Of a stretch of DNA of 5,824 nucleotides, positions 1-5,191 are shown piece after piece (positions within the stretch are counted from its first letter, which is position 1; each line of letters opens with the position of its first letter). The notes under the pieces are model-generated. The model saw nothing but the letters and a program-made list of their open reading frames with translations, was not told the origin of the DNA and searched no databases. A program made the position numbers and the translations under genes. The stretch is taken from positions 1 through 5,824 of the forward strand of contig CAKQVV010000108.1 of NCBI GenBank assembly GCA_934277845.1, given 5' to 3'. The DNA comes from an uncultured Clostridia bacterium (GTDB lineage: Bacteria > Bacillota > Clostridia > Christensenellales > Pumilibacteraceae).

Positions 1-24
1 ATAATGTTTCCTTTCCGCGTTCCC

Positions 25-188
25 CGTCATTCAGAGCAAATGCATAAGCAGTTGCGTGGAATCCCCCGCATGGAGCGGATAATAGACTTTATAAAAAATG
101 TCAAAAACGTTCTTATAGCGGGGGATTCCACGTCGCAACGGCATTGTCTTTTTAAGTTTAAACAATGCCGTTGTTCCTCTGAATGACG
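25..188. repeat. Nested inverted-repeat element (palindromic, MITE/REP-like or structured RNA)
   Basis: The ends are perfect 12-bp inverted repeats, CGTCATTCAGAG (25-36) and CTCTGAATGACG (177-188). Inside are two further perfect inverted repeats. Arm pair A is CGTGGAATCCCCCGC (55-69) with GCGGGGGATTCCACG (118-132), 15 bp around a 48-nt AT-rich loop. It can extend to GTTGC (51-55)/GCAAC (135-139) across a 3-nt bulge. Arm pair B is CAACGGCATTGT (136-147) with ACAATGCCGTTG (162-173), 12 bp around a 14-nt loop. Drawn as one strand, this is an outer stem closing on two hairpins, a three-way junction. There is no transposase, no credible ORF and no clear target-site duplication. It could be a small non-autonomous mobile element, a REP/BIME-like intergenic repeat, or the DNA of a structured RNA. 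The repeats are certain from the sequence; the nature of the element is not known. Confidence 0.8.
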
Positions 189-322
189 TTGTAAAAGTAA
201 AGATTTCGTTCTGTTTTATTTATCCTTAAAAACCTGACGTGACCGTTACTCCTCTGAATGACGTTATAAACGAAAAGGTTTCGTTTGATTTTAAATTTCG
301 ACTTTTACGCCTCTGAATGACG
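176..322. repeat. Three direct copies of CCTCTGAATGACG
   Basis: The 13-mer CCTCTGAATGACG starts at 176, 251 and 310, and the first copy overlaps the right arm of the inverted-repeat element at 25-188. A fourth, inverted copy matching 12 of 13 bases is the left arm at 25-36. The stretches following copies one and two are also alike (a GTTrTAAA start, a TTTCGTT core, then T/A-rich sequence), so this is an imperfect, decayed tandem repeat with units of 75 and 59 nt. Copy three diverges right after the 13-mer. The unequal spacing and T/A-rich, non-unique spacers do not fit a CRISPR array. Confidence 0.75.
268..286. repeat. Small perfect hairpin in second repeat unit
   Basis: AAACGAAA (268-275) and TTTCGTTT (279-286) form a perfect 8-bp inverted repeat with a 3-nt loop. 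It sits inside the second repeat unit, just after CCTCTGAATGACG. The equivalent part of the first unit (about 193-210) keeps TTTCGTT but has lost most of the left arm. There is no adjoining T-run that would make it a good terminator. Confidence 0.6.
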
Positions 323-368
323 AGGTAGCAGTTAAACTATGCGTGCTATTTTATAATTTCAACCGCAT

Positions 369-397
369 AAAAAGGCTCCCTCGTAAAAGGGGAGCCT
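369..397 (-). terminator. Rho-independent terminator of the 437-1597 gene
   Basis: AGGCTCCC (373-380) pairs with GGGAGCCT (390-397) in an 8-bp GC-rich stem with a 9-nt loop. Read on the minus strand, the stem ends directly in a T-run (the complement of A369-A373). It lies 40 nt past the stop codon of the minus-strand gene. A smaller hairpin, CAGTC-gaag-GACTG (402-415), lies between stop codon and terminator and may be part of the 3' end. Confidence 0.85.
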
Positions 398-436
398 GTG
401 ACAGTCGAAGGACTGCGAGTATCGGGTTTTATCGTC

Positions 437-1597
437 TTACGACAGTTTGCTTTTGTCGCTTGCCATGGTTTCGGCGTTTTCCATGCCTTTCAGTATCAGC
501 ATCGACGGCTCGAAGTTCGGATCGAGTTTCAAACTTGCCTCGAAGTCCTCTTTTGCGCCCTCGGGATCGTTCATGCCCAGCCGCGTCAGTCCGCGGTAGT
601 AGAGAAGATAATTGTACTTTTTCGGCGCGTTTTTCATCGCCTCGTTGATGATGCGGAAGTTATCGGACAGCAGTTTGACGCGCTTTTCCGGCCCCGCCAT
701 TGCGGTGAGAGACGAGCGCGCGGAAATATTGAGCAGCATGATTTCCTCGTCGTCGGGGAACGAATCGAGCAGTTTTTCCGTGCCGTGCATCGCGTATTCG
801 TACTCGCCCAGCATCAGCGCGCGCTGATACTTTGCTGTTTCGCGACTGATGCCGTTCTCGTTGCGTTCGGACTTCCACTCGATGAACGGACGGTACCACT
901 CGGCAACGAGCGGGTGTTCGCCATTTAGTTCCGCCGTCGTGCAGCAGATGTTGTCCGCGTACTTGCCGTCCATTGCTGCTTTGTACACGTCGGGATTGTT
1001 GATTTTGGATTCGAGTTCGTCCAACAGGTCATATTCGACCGGCGCGCCGATCAGGAAAACGTAGGGGAAGTATATCAGCCACATCGCGCGCAGTTCGTCG
1101 GTTGCCGAGTCCAGCGAAATTATGCGGTTTACCGCGTCGTACAGAGTGGGTTTGTCGGGAAGCGCGGCGTTTTCGCCGGTAATGTCGCCGCTGCGGAGTT
1201 TGATGTTCCAGGCGGGCGAGCCTACGTCGAACTTGTAGTACGTCTTTTCGCCGTCGGTGATCTCGTAAACGTGTTCTACGGTTCTGAGTTTCGGATCGGC
1301 GGAAACGAACGAACAGCCATAGCGCACCAGTACTTTGGACGCGCGGTGCAGTTCTTTCGCGTCGAACAGACAGCGGAACGAGTACACCGCCATCAGAAGG
1401 TCGCGTTTTTCGCCGTAAGGTATTGACGCGCGGTCGATCACCGCATAGCATAGTTTCGTGAGATAATCCAGTCCCTTCGTGTCGTCGTCCGGCTCGGCGG
1501 ATTGCTTGTTATCCTCGGCGGATTTGGCGTTTTCGCAAGCGCCGCACGCGCCCTCGCCCGAAGGACAAGCCGCGCATTTCTTTTCGTCGTTTTCCAT
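437..1597 (-). CDS. Unknown 386-aa protein with N-terminal CxxC pairs and C-terminal TPR-like helices
   Basis: I do not recognise this protein as a named family. The start is ATG at 1597, with CAAGGAG (1614-1608) ten bases upstream and a good promoter before it; the stop is TAA followed by a terminator, so the gene looks intact and monocistronic. Residues 1-40 are hydrophilic and low in complexity, with C8/C11 and C18/C21 as two CxxC pairs six residues apart, a possible zinc knuckle. No signal peptide or clear membrane segment is visible, so it is probably cytoplasmic. Residues 42-200 are mixed helical sequence without a motif I know. Residues about 254-290 and 325-362 resemble TPR helix pairs; the latter contains YYRGLTRLG, then EGAKEDFEASLKLDPNF, close to the TPR consensus (G, A, F, A, P). 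TPRs usually mediate protein-protein contacts, so an adaptor role is plausible but inferred. It diverges from a two-component operon and may share its regulation. Confidence 0.85.
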   Translation of the reverse strand: MENDEKKCAACPSGEGACGACENAKSAEDNKQSAEPDDDTKGLDYLTKLCYAVIDRASIPYGEKRDLLMAVYSFRCLFDAKELHRASKVLVRYGCSFVSADPKLRTVEHVYEITDGEKTYYKFDVGSPAWNIKLRSGDITGENAALPDKPTLYDAVNRIISLDSATDELRAMWLIYFPYVFLIGAPVEYDLLDELESKINNPDVYKAAMDGKYADNICCTTAELNGEHPLVAEWYRPFIEWKSERNENGISRETAKYQRALMLGEYEYAMHGTEKLLDSFPDDEEIMLLNISARSSLTAMAGPEKRVKLLSDNFRIINEAMKNAPKKYNYLLYYRGLTRLGMNDPEGAKEDFEASLKLDPNFEPSMLILKGMENAETMASDKSKLS

Positions 1598-1607
1598 TTC
1601 GTTATCG

Positions 1608-1614
1608 CTCCTTG
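1608..1614 (-). promoter_or_regulatory. Ribosome binding site of the CxxC/TPR gene
   Basis: CAAGGAG on the minus strand, ten bases before ATG 1597. This is a slightly long spacing but the only purine-rich site nearby, and it fixes the start. Confidence 0.8.
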
Positions 1615-1628
1615 AACTTACGAAAACA

Positions 1629-1657
1629 ATTATACATTAGTTTTACCTTTCGGTCAA
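1629..1657 (-). promoter_or_regulatory. Sigma-A-type promoter for the CxxC/TPR gene
   Basis: On the minus strand TTGACC (1657-1652) is followed by a 17-nt spacer and a perfect TATAAT (1634-1629). This predicts a transcript start near 1622 and a leader of about 25 nt containing the CAAGGAG site. The match is one base short of the vegetative consensus, so constitutive housekeeping sigma transcription is likely unless repressed. Confidence 0.8.
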
Positions 1658-1762
1658 TCGTTTCCGCGATTGAAAAGAGCACCGCAAAAACGCCGTCTTG
1701 CTTTCGGAACAAAAATTCCGTCATAATCGACGGTTTTATAAAAAAGTATAGTTATTTCCGCG

Positions 1763-1838
1763 AAAACTTTGTGAAAACTCTTGAAATGCTTGACAACAGG
1801 GTGTATAATGAAAACAGTAGAGTTTTCACAAAAGTTTT
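1763..1838. promoter_or_regulatory. Inverted repeat bracketing the two-component promoter (candidate operator)
   Basis: AAAACTTTGTGAAAACTC (1763-1780) is the inverse of GAGTTTTCACAAAAGTTTT (1820-1838) apart from one extra A. The inner 13 bp (1768-1780 with 1820-1832) pair perfectly. The left arm ends at the base before the -35 box and the right arm begins about four bases after the predicted transcript start, so the 39-bp interval holds exactly the core promoter. Each arm has a GTGAAAA half-site. This is the geometry of an operator bound on both sides of RNA polymerase. The binding protein is unknown; the adjacent response regulator is an obvious candidate, by inference only. Confidence 0.65.
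1781..1809 (+). promoter_or_regulatory. Sigma-A-type promoter for the two-component operon
   Basis: TTGAAA (1781-1786), a 17-nt spacer and a perfect TATAAT (1804-1809) predict a transcript start near 1816. The leader to the ATG at 2023 would be about 207 nt. It is the best plus-strand promoter in the divergent region, and it starts downstream of the TTG that would otherwise open a longer reading frame, supporting the shorter response regulator. Confidence 0.85.
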
Positions 1839-2010
1839 TGCCGATTTCACCGCAAGGATTGTGAAATCGTGTCGGATTTCGGCGACGCGGCACAAAACGA
1901 ATGTGAAAATGATACAATTTCACCGTACAAAAACTTTTAAGCAAGCCGTCGGGGGCTGCCGGCGGCACGCAAACGAAAAAAAAGGAAAAATCGCCCGTAA
2001 CCGCGGGCGG
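1816..2010 (+). promoter_or_regulatory. Long, potentially structured 5' leader of the two-component operon
   Basis: No gene lies here, but several inverted repeats do. AAAAGTTTTTG (1830-1840) pairs perfectly with CAAAAACTTTT (1928-1938). Inside that stem CGATTTCAC (1842-1850) pairs with GTGAAATCG (1861-1869), and GTGAAA (1903-1908) pairs with TTTCAC (1918-1923). CGTGTCG (1868-1874) can pair with CGACGCG (1883-1889), competing for two bases. Downstream, 1945-1952 with 1959-1966 gives an 8-bp GC-rich stem (one G-U pair), and TCGCCCG (1991-1997) with CGGGCGG (2004-2010) gives a 7-bp stem abutting the ribosome binding site. No known riboswitch consensus was recognised. The same repeats could instead be DNA operator sites. 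There is no T-run after any hairpin, so control of translation is a better guess than attenuation. Confidence 0.5.
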
Positions 2011-2016
2011 AAGGAG
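2009..2016 (+). promoter_or_regulatory. Ribosome binding site deciding the response regulator start
   Basis: GGAAGGAG ends six bases before ATG 2023. It is the strongest Shine-Dalgarno in the window and sits immediately before the codons of the receiver domain. Its first two bases lie in the stem formed by 1991-1997 and 2004-2010. Confidence 0.9.
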
Positions 2017-2022
2017 AAAAAC

Positions 2023-2685
2023 ATGGCAAAACTTCTTATCGTAGACGACGAAGAAAAGATTCGCGAGGTGCTGCGGCTGTATGCGGAGTTCGAGGGGCAC
2101 GAGTGCGTGGAGGCCGAGGACGGCATGCAGGCGGTCAAGCTCGCCCGCGAAAACAATTTCGACCTGATTCTTATGGACGTAATGATGCCCAAACTCGACG
2201 GCTACTACGCCGTCAAGGAAATCCGCAAGTTCTCGCAGGTGCCCGTCATCATGCTGTCGGCGCGCGTCGAGGAATACGACCGTCTGTTCGGGTTTGAGGT
2301 GGGCGTCGACGATTACGTCGTCAAGCCGTTCTCGCCCAAGGAAGTCATGGCAAGAGTCGCGGCGGTGTTAAAGCGCATAAATCCCGGCAAAAGTTCGACG
2401 ATCGTTTCCGACGGACTGGAAATCGATATCGCGGGCAGGAACGTTTACGTCGACGGCGAAAAAGTGAATATGACGCCCAAAGAGTATGAACTGTTGTTCT
2501 ATCTCGCGCAGAACAAAGGCATAGCGATCTCGCGTGAACAACTTTTGTCCAACGTGTGGGGCTATGACTTTTACGGCGACGACCGCACGGTTGACACTCA
2601 CGTCAAAATGCTTCGCTCGTCGCTCGGCAAGTACCGCGACAAGATAGTCACTCTTCGCGGACTCGGCTATAAAATAGAATTATAA
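2023..2685 (+). CDS. OmpR/PhoB-family two-component response regulator
   Basis: A 220-residue cytoplasmic transcription factor of normal family length. Residues 1-118 are a receiver domain: LLIVDDEE (4-11) gives acidic residues D8/D9 for Mg2+, D52 in LILMDVMMPKLDG is the phosphate acceptor, S79 takes the switch Thr/Ser place and K101 (VKPF) is the conserved lysine. Residues about 130-220 are a winged-helix DNA-binding domain with TPKEYELL (151-158), VWGYDF (178-183), the recognition helix RTVDTHVKMLRSSL (188-201) and the wing motif RGLGYKI (212-218). The ATG with GGAAGGAG six bases upstream was chosen over a TTG at 1612, which would add 137 residues of non-conserved sequence read through the promoter. 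The kinase gene follows after 13 bp, so the two are an operon. The target genes are unknown; family members bind direct repeats, often in their own promoter. Its sequence does not point to one named orthologue, so no symbol is given. Confidence 0.97.
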   Translation: MAKLLIVDDEEKIREVLRLYAEFEGHECVEAEDGMQAVKLARENNFDLILMDVMMPKLDGYYAVKEIRKFSQVPVIMLSARVEEYDRLFGFEVGVDDYVVKPFSPKEVMARVAAVLKRINPGKSSTIVSDGLEIDIAGRNVYVDGEKVNMTPKEYELLFYLAQNKGIAISREQLLSNVWGYDFYGDDRTVDTHVKMLRSSLGKYRDKIVTLRGLGYKIEL

Positions 2686-2698
2686 GAAGGACGGAGTT

Positions 2699-4237
2699 AT
2701 GACCGAAAATCTTTCCGCCGCGCCCGGTTCCCGCAAAAAGAAGAAAGGAACGAGAAGCCGCGGAAGCATCATGTACCGCACCTGGCTGTACTTCGTGGGC
2801 ATGACGGTGGTTATGCTCGCGCTGCTATGGATCACGGAAGTTATACTGTTCAAGGCGTACTACTCGCGCATGAAAGAACGCGAAATCGCCACCGAGTGTT
2901 TCGACGTGTTTTCGGACTTTTCGGCGGATAAGTACGACGTGTCGACGCACAAGGTCAGCGACGATTATATACAAAAAGTGGAAGCGGCTGTTTCGGGCAA
3001 TCAGTTGATTTTCGTCATGTTCACCGTGACGAACGACATCGAACCCGCCGACGCAACGCCGTCGGATATTCACATCGTGTTGTACCGCGATCATTTCGGG
3101 CGCGCACCCGACGAAAACCTCGGTCCCGATTCGCCGTCGTTCATGCCCGAGCCGACGTATTTCGGCACCGAGCGCGGAACGGGTGATTTCATTTACAGAG
3201 TTCGCCACAATAACGGCGCGTACACGCTTGTCGTGGGCGATTCGACCAAACTCCCCGACGGCACGGAAATGTGGTTTTACGCTTCCAGCGTGATCATGCC
3301 GATGGACGCTACGATTTCGCTGCTCGCCAGTCAACTGGTGCTGGTCACCTGCATCTGCATAATCGTGTCGGTGCTGTTGTCCTACGCGCTCAGCAAAAAC
3401 ATCACAAAGCCTATCCGCGAGTATGCCGCGACCGCGAGGAAACTCGGCAAGGGAAAAGTCGAGTTCAGAAAAACCGGGTTTGCCGAGTTCGACGAACTTG
3501 CGAAAGCGCTTAACTATTCGGCGGACGAGCTGGAAAAAACCGAGAAAATGCGGCGCGACTTTCTCGCCAACGTCAGTCACGATCTTCGCACGCCGCTCAC
3601 CATGGTCAAGGCTTATGCCGAAATGGTGCGCGATATTTCCTGGCGCGACGAGAAAAAACGCAACGAACATTGCAAGGTGATCATCGACGAAGTGGATCGG
3701 CTGACGTTGCTCGTCAACGATATTCTGGATCTGTCGAAGATTCAGGCAGGTACGCGCGCGCCCGATATGAAACGCATGGATATGTCCGCGCTTGCGTCCG
3801 CCGTGCTCGAACGTTTTGCAATACTGTCCGAACAGAGCGGGTATAAATTCGATCTTACCGCCGACGAAGATTGTTACGTTTGCGCCGACGAACGAATGGT
3901 AGAGCAAATAGTCTACAACCTTATCGGCAACGCGGTGAGTTACACCGGCGCGGACAAAAAGGTCGAAGTGCGCGTAAAACGGCTTATGGACGCGGTGAGG
4001 GTGGAGATCGCCGACACCGGCAAGGGAATCGCGCCGTCCGAGCGCGACAAGGTTTGGGATCGTTATTATCGTTCCAGTCAGGCAAAACGCGCGGTCATGG
4101 GCAGCGGCATCGGTCTGTCGATCTGCAAAAACCTGCTTGTCCTGCACGAGGCTCGTTACGGCATCGATTCGGTCGTAAACAACGGCTCGACTTTCTGGTT
4201 CGAAATGGACTACGCGCCCGAATCCAACGTAAAATAA
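2699..4237 (+). CDS. Membrane sensor histidine kinase (HAMP-HisKA-HATPase)
   Basis: 512 residues. Residues 1-25 are a basic cytoplasmic tail, TM1 is about 26-51, an extracytoplasmic sensor domain of about 150 residues spans 52-203, and TM2 is about 206-231. HAMP follows (about 232-282, with TKPIREY). The dimerisation/phosphoacceptor H-box is NVSHDLRTPL with H294. The ATP-binding domain has an N-box (N407, N411), G1 DTGKGI (439-444), F-box VWDRYYRSS (452-460) and G2 GSGIGLSI (468-475). All catalytic motifs are present, so it should autophosphorylate H294 and pass phosphate to D52 of the regulator encoded just upstream; E/D-RTP after the His also suits phosphatase activity. The ATG at 2699 has GAAGG eight bases upstream. 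An internal ATG at 2771 (residue 25, at the start of TM1) lacks such a site. The sensor domain shows no motif I recognise, so the signal is unknown. The gene ends before a terminator. Confidence 0.97.
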   Translation: MTENLSAAPGSRKKKKGTRSRGSIMYRTWLYFVGMTVVMLALLWITEVILFKAYYSRMKEREIATECFDVFSDFSADKYDVSTHKVSDDYIQKVEAAVSGNQLIFVMFTVTNDIEPADATPSDIHIVLYRDHFGRAPDENLGPDSPSFMPEPTYFGTERGTGDFIYRVRHNNGAYTLVVGDSTKLPDGTEMWFYASSVIMPMDATISLLASQLVLVTCICIIVSVLLSYALSKNITKPIREYAATARKLGKGKVEFRKTGFAEFDELAKALNYSADELEKTEKMRRDFLANVSHDLRTPLTMVKAYAEMVRDISWRDEKKRNEHCKVIIDEVDRLTLLVNDILDLSKIQAGTRAPDMKRMDMSALASAVLERFAILSEQSGYKFDLTADEDCYVCADERMVEQIVYNLIGNAVSYTGADKKVEVRVKRLMDAVRVEIADTGKGIAPSERDKVWDRYYRSSQAKRAVMGSGIGLSICKNLLVLHEARYGIDSVVNNGSTFWFEMDYAPESNVK

Positions 4238-4369
4238 CGGTAAGCAGCGGCGCGTTACGCCCGGAATAAACAGTTATCGGAGATTCCGTCGCGCCGTCAT
4301 AAATCCGTCGCGCTCGTTCGTATCCTTCCGCGGCTATTCGGATTTTAAATGCGTTTATCGGGACAAAGT
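4238..4369. other. Intergenic gap with no gene seen
   Basis: This 132-bp stretch between the kinase stop and the terminator has no coding sequence with a ribosome binding site. The only repeat noticed is TCCGTCGCGC at 4285-4294 and again at 4304-4313, a 10-bp direct repeat of no known meaning. Confidence 0.6.
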
Positions 4370-4408
4370 AAAAACGCTCGTGGCATTATTGCGCCCGGGC
4401 GTTTTTTT
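4370..4408. terminator. Bidirectional terminator between the kinase and murI genes
   Basis: AAAAACGCTCG (4370-4380) pairs with CGGGCGTTTTT (4396-4406), 11 bp with one T-G wobble and a 15-nt loop. On the plus strand a seven-T run (4402-4408) follows the GC part of the stem, ending the two-component operon. On the minus strand the complement of A4370-A4374 gives a five-T run, placed 25 nt past the murI stop, so it can serve both convergent transcripts. Confidence 0.85.
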
Positions 4409-4432
4409 CGTGAGTTTTGCAAAATCAGCCGT

Positions 4433-5143
4433 TTACAAATATACGTATTTAATGCGGTGTTTGCCGACGGAAGAGCGGAGATCGTCCCGCCCAAGCACGA
4501 AATCGAGCCGGCGTATCACCCCGGCGGTGGCGTCGAACGTGCGGACGGTGCCGCCGTAGTGCGCGGAAATAAGGTCGGCAAGGTAGTAGTAATGAGTACA
4601 GCCCAGCACCACGCTTTCGATGTTTTCGCCGTCGAAAGGCGAGAGAATCCGGTCGATCTCCGGCTTTAACACAGCGAGAGCGGCGAAATTCTCTTCGACG
4701 TCGCGGGCGAGCGCCGGTTGCGGCGCGACGATGATATTGCCGTCGTCCCAACGGCTTAGAAGCGCGCGGAAATTCGGCTGTTCGGCGGTGCGGCAGGTGG
4801 TCAAAACCAAAATTTTACCGTTTTTTCTCGCGAGCGCGGCGGGTTTTACCGGCGGTTCTACTCCCACGAACGGCACCCGGAACTTGTCGCGAAGATAAGT
4901 AATCCCCACGCCCGTCGCGGTGTTGCAAGCCGCAACCACGATTTTCGCGCCCTTTGCCAGCAAAAGTTCGCTCACTTTCTCGGCGCGTTTACGGACATAA
5001 CGATCGCTGCGGTTGCCGTAAGGCGCGTGACTGCGGTCGAAAACGTAAATAAAGTCCTCGGTCGGCAGGCGTTTTACCGCCGCCCCGAGTATTTTCAGTC
5101 CGCCCACGCCGCTGTCGAATATTCCTATTGCCCCGTCGTTCAT
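4433..5143 (-). CDS. murI: Glutamate racemase (short, diverged)
   Basis: The enzyme converts L- to D-glutamate for peptidoglycan synthesis in the cytoplasm. Diagnostic Asp/Glu racemase motifs are present: IGIFDSGVGG (6-15, D10/S11), APYGNRS (40-46), the first catalytic cysteine in ACNTAT (C73), GVEPPVKPA (94-102), and the second catalytic cysteine in LGCTHY (C182, H184). At 236 residues it is somewhat shorter than the usual 250-270. The loop normally reading GDTARxPYG reads FDRSHAPYG, and the segment normally like ATxxTxxSxxY reads LTTCRTAEQPNF, so it is a diverged member. Both cysteines are kept, so activity is likely, but a racemase of another acidic amino acid cannot be excluded. It follows gpr on the same strand after 48 bp. 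The ATG at 5143 has no Shine-Dalgarno: the preceding bases are GAATATAATGAAACT, with a TATAAT six bases from the start. A three-codon ORF (ATG AAA CTA TGA) overlaps the start codon. Confidence 0.85.
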   Translation of the reverse strand: MNDGAIGIFDSGVGGLKILGAAVKRLPTEDFIYVFDRSHAPYGNRSDRYVRKRAEKVSELLLAKGAKIVVAACNTATGVGITYLRDKFRVPFVGVEPPVKPAALARKNGKILVLTTCRTAEQPNFRALLSRWDDGNIIVAPQPALARDVEENFAALAVLKPEIDRILSPFDGENIESVVLGCTHYYYLADLISAHYGGTVRTFDATAGVIRRLDFVLGRDDLRSSVGKHRIKYVYL

Positions 5144-5149
5144 AGTTTC

Positions 5150-5155
5150 ATTATA
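5150..5155 (-). promoter_or_regulatory. Candidate -10 box placing a transcript start on the murI ATG
   Basis: A perfect TATAAT on the minus strand is followed by GAAACT and then the murI ATG, so a transcript from it would start at or next to the A of ATG and be leaderless. The -35 position 17 bp upstream reads TAACCG, a poor match, and no extended -10 is seen. It may be chance in AT-rich intergenic DNA. Confidence 0.3.
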
Positions 5156-5191
5156 TTCGCGGGGAGTACGTCCGGTTACGCGGAGTTTCGG

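Noticed and set aside
136..173. 12-bp hairpin as a transcription terminator
   Set aside because: No T-run follows on either strand, no gene ends next to it, and it fits better as a part of the nested repeat.
4..186. 60-codon open frame in the 5' repeat region
   Set aside because: It lies almost wholly within the inverted-repeat element, has no ribosome binding site and no protein-like motif.
176..322. CRISPR-like array
   Set aside because: Repeats are only 13 bp, spacing is irregular (75 and 59), the intervening sequences are related to each other, and no cas gene is present.
1790..1809. Perfect TTGACA (1790-1795) as the -35 for TATAAT at 1804
   Set aside because: The spacer would be only 8 bp. 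TTGAAA at 1781 gives the correct 17 bp.
1612..2022. N-terminal extension of the response regulator from a TTG codon (137 extra residues)
   Set aside because: It reads through the predicted promoter and operator repeats, is not receiver-like, has no ribosome binding site, and the ATG at 2023 has an excellent one at the normal domain start.
2825..4147. 440-codon open frame antisense to the histidine kinase
   Set aside because: It is a His/Arg/Val-rich shadow of a well-supported kinase gene in GC-rich codons, with no recognisable domain.
4285..4313. 10-bp direct repeat TCCGTCGCGC in the convergent gap
   Set aside because: Only two copies of a GC-rich word common in this genome's composition; nothing else supports a function.
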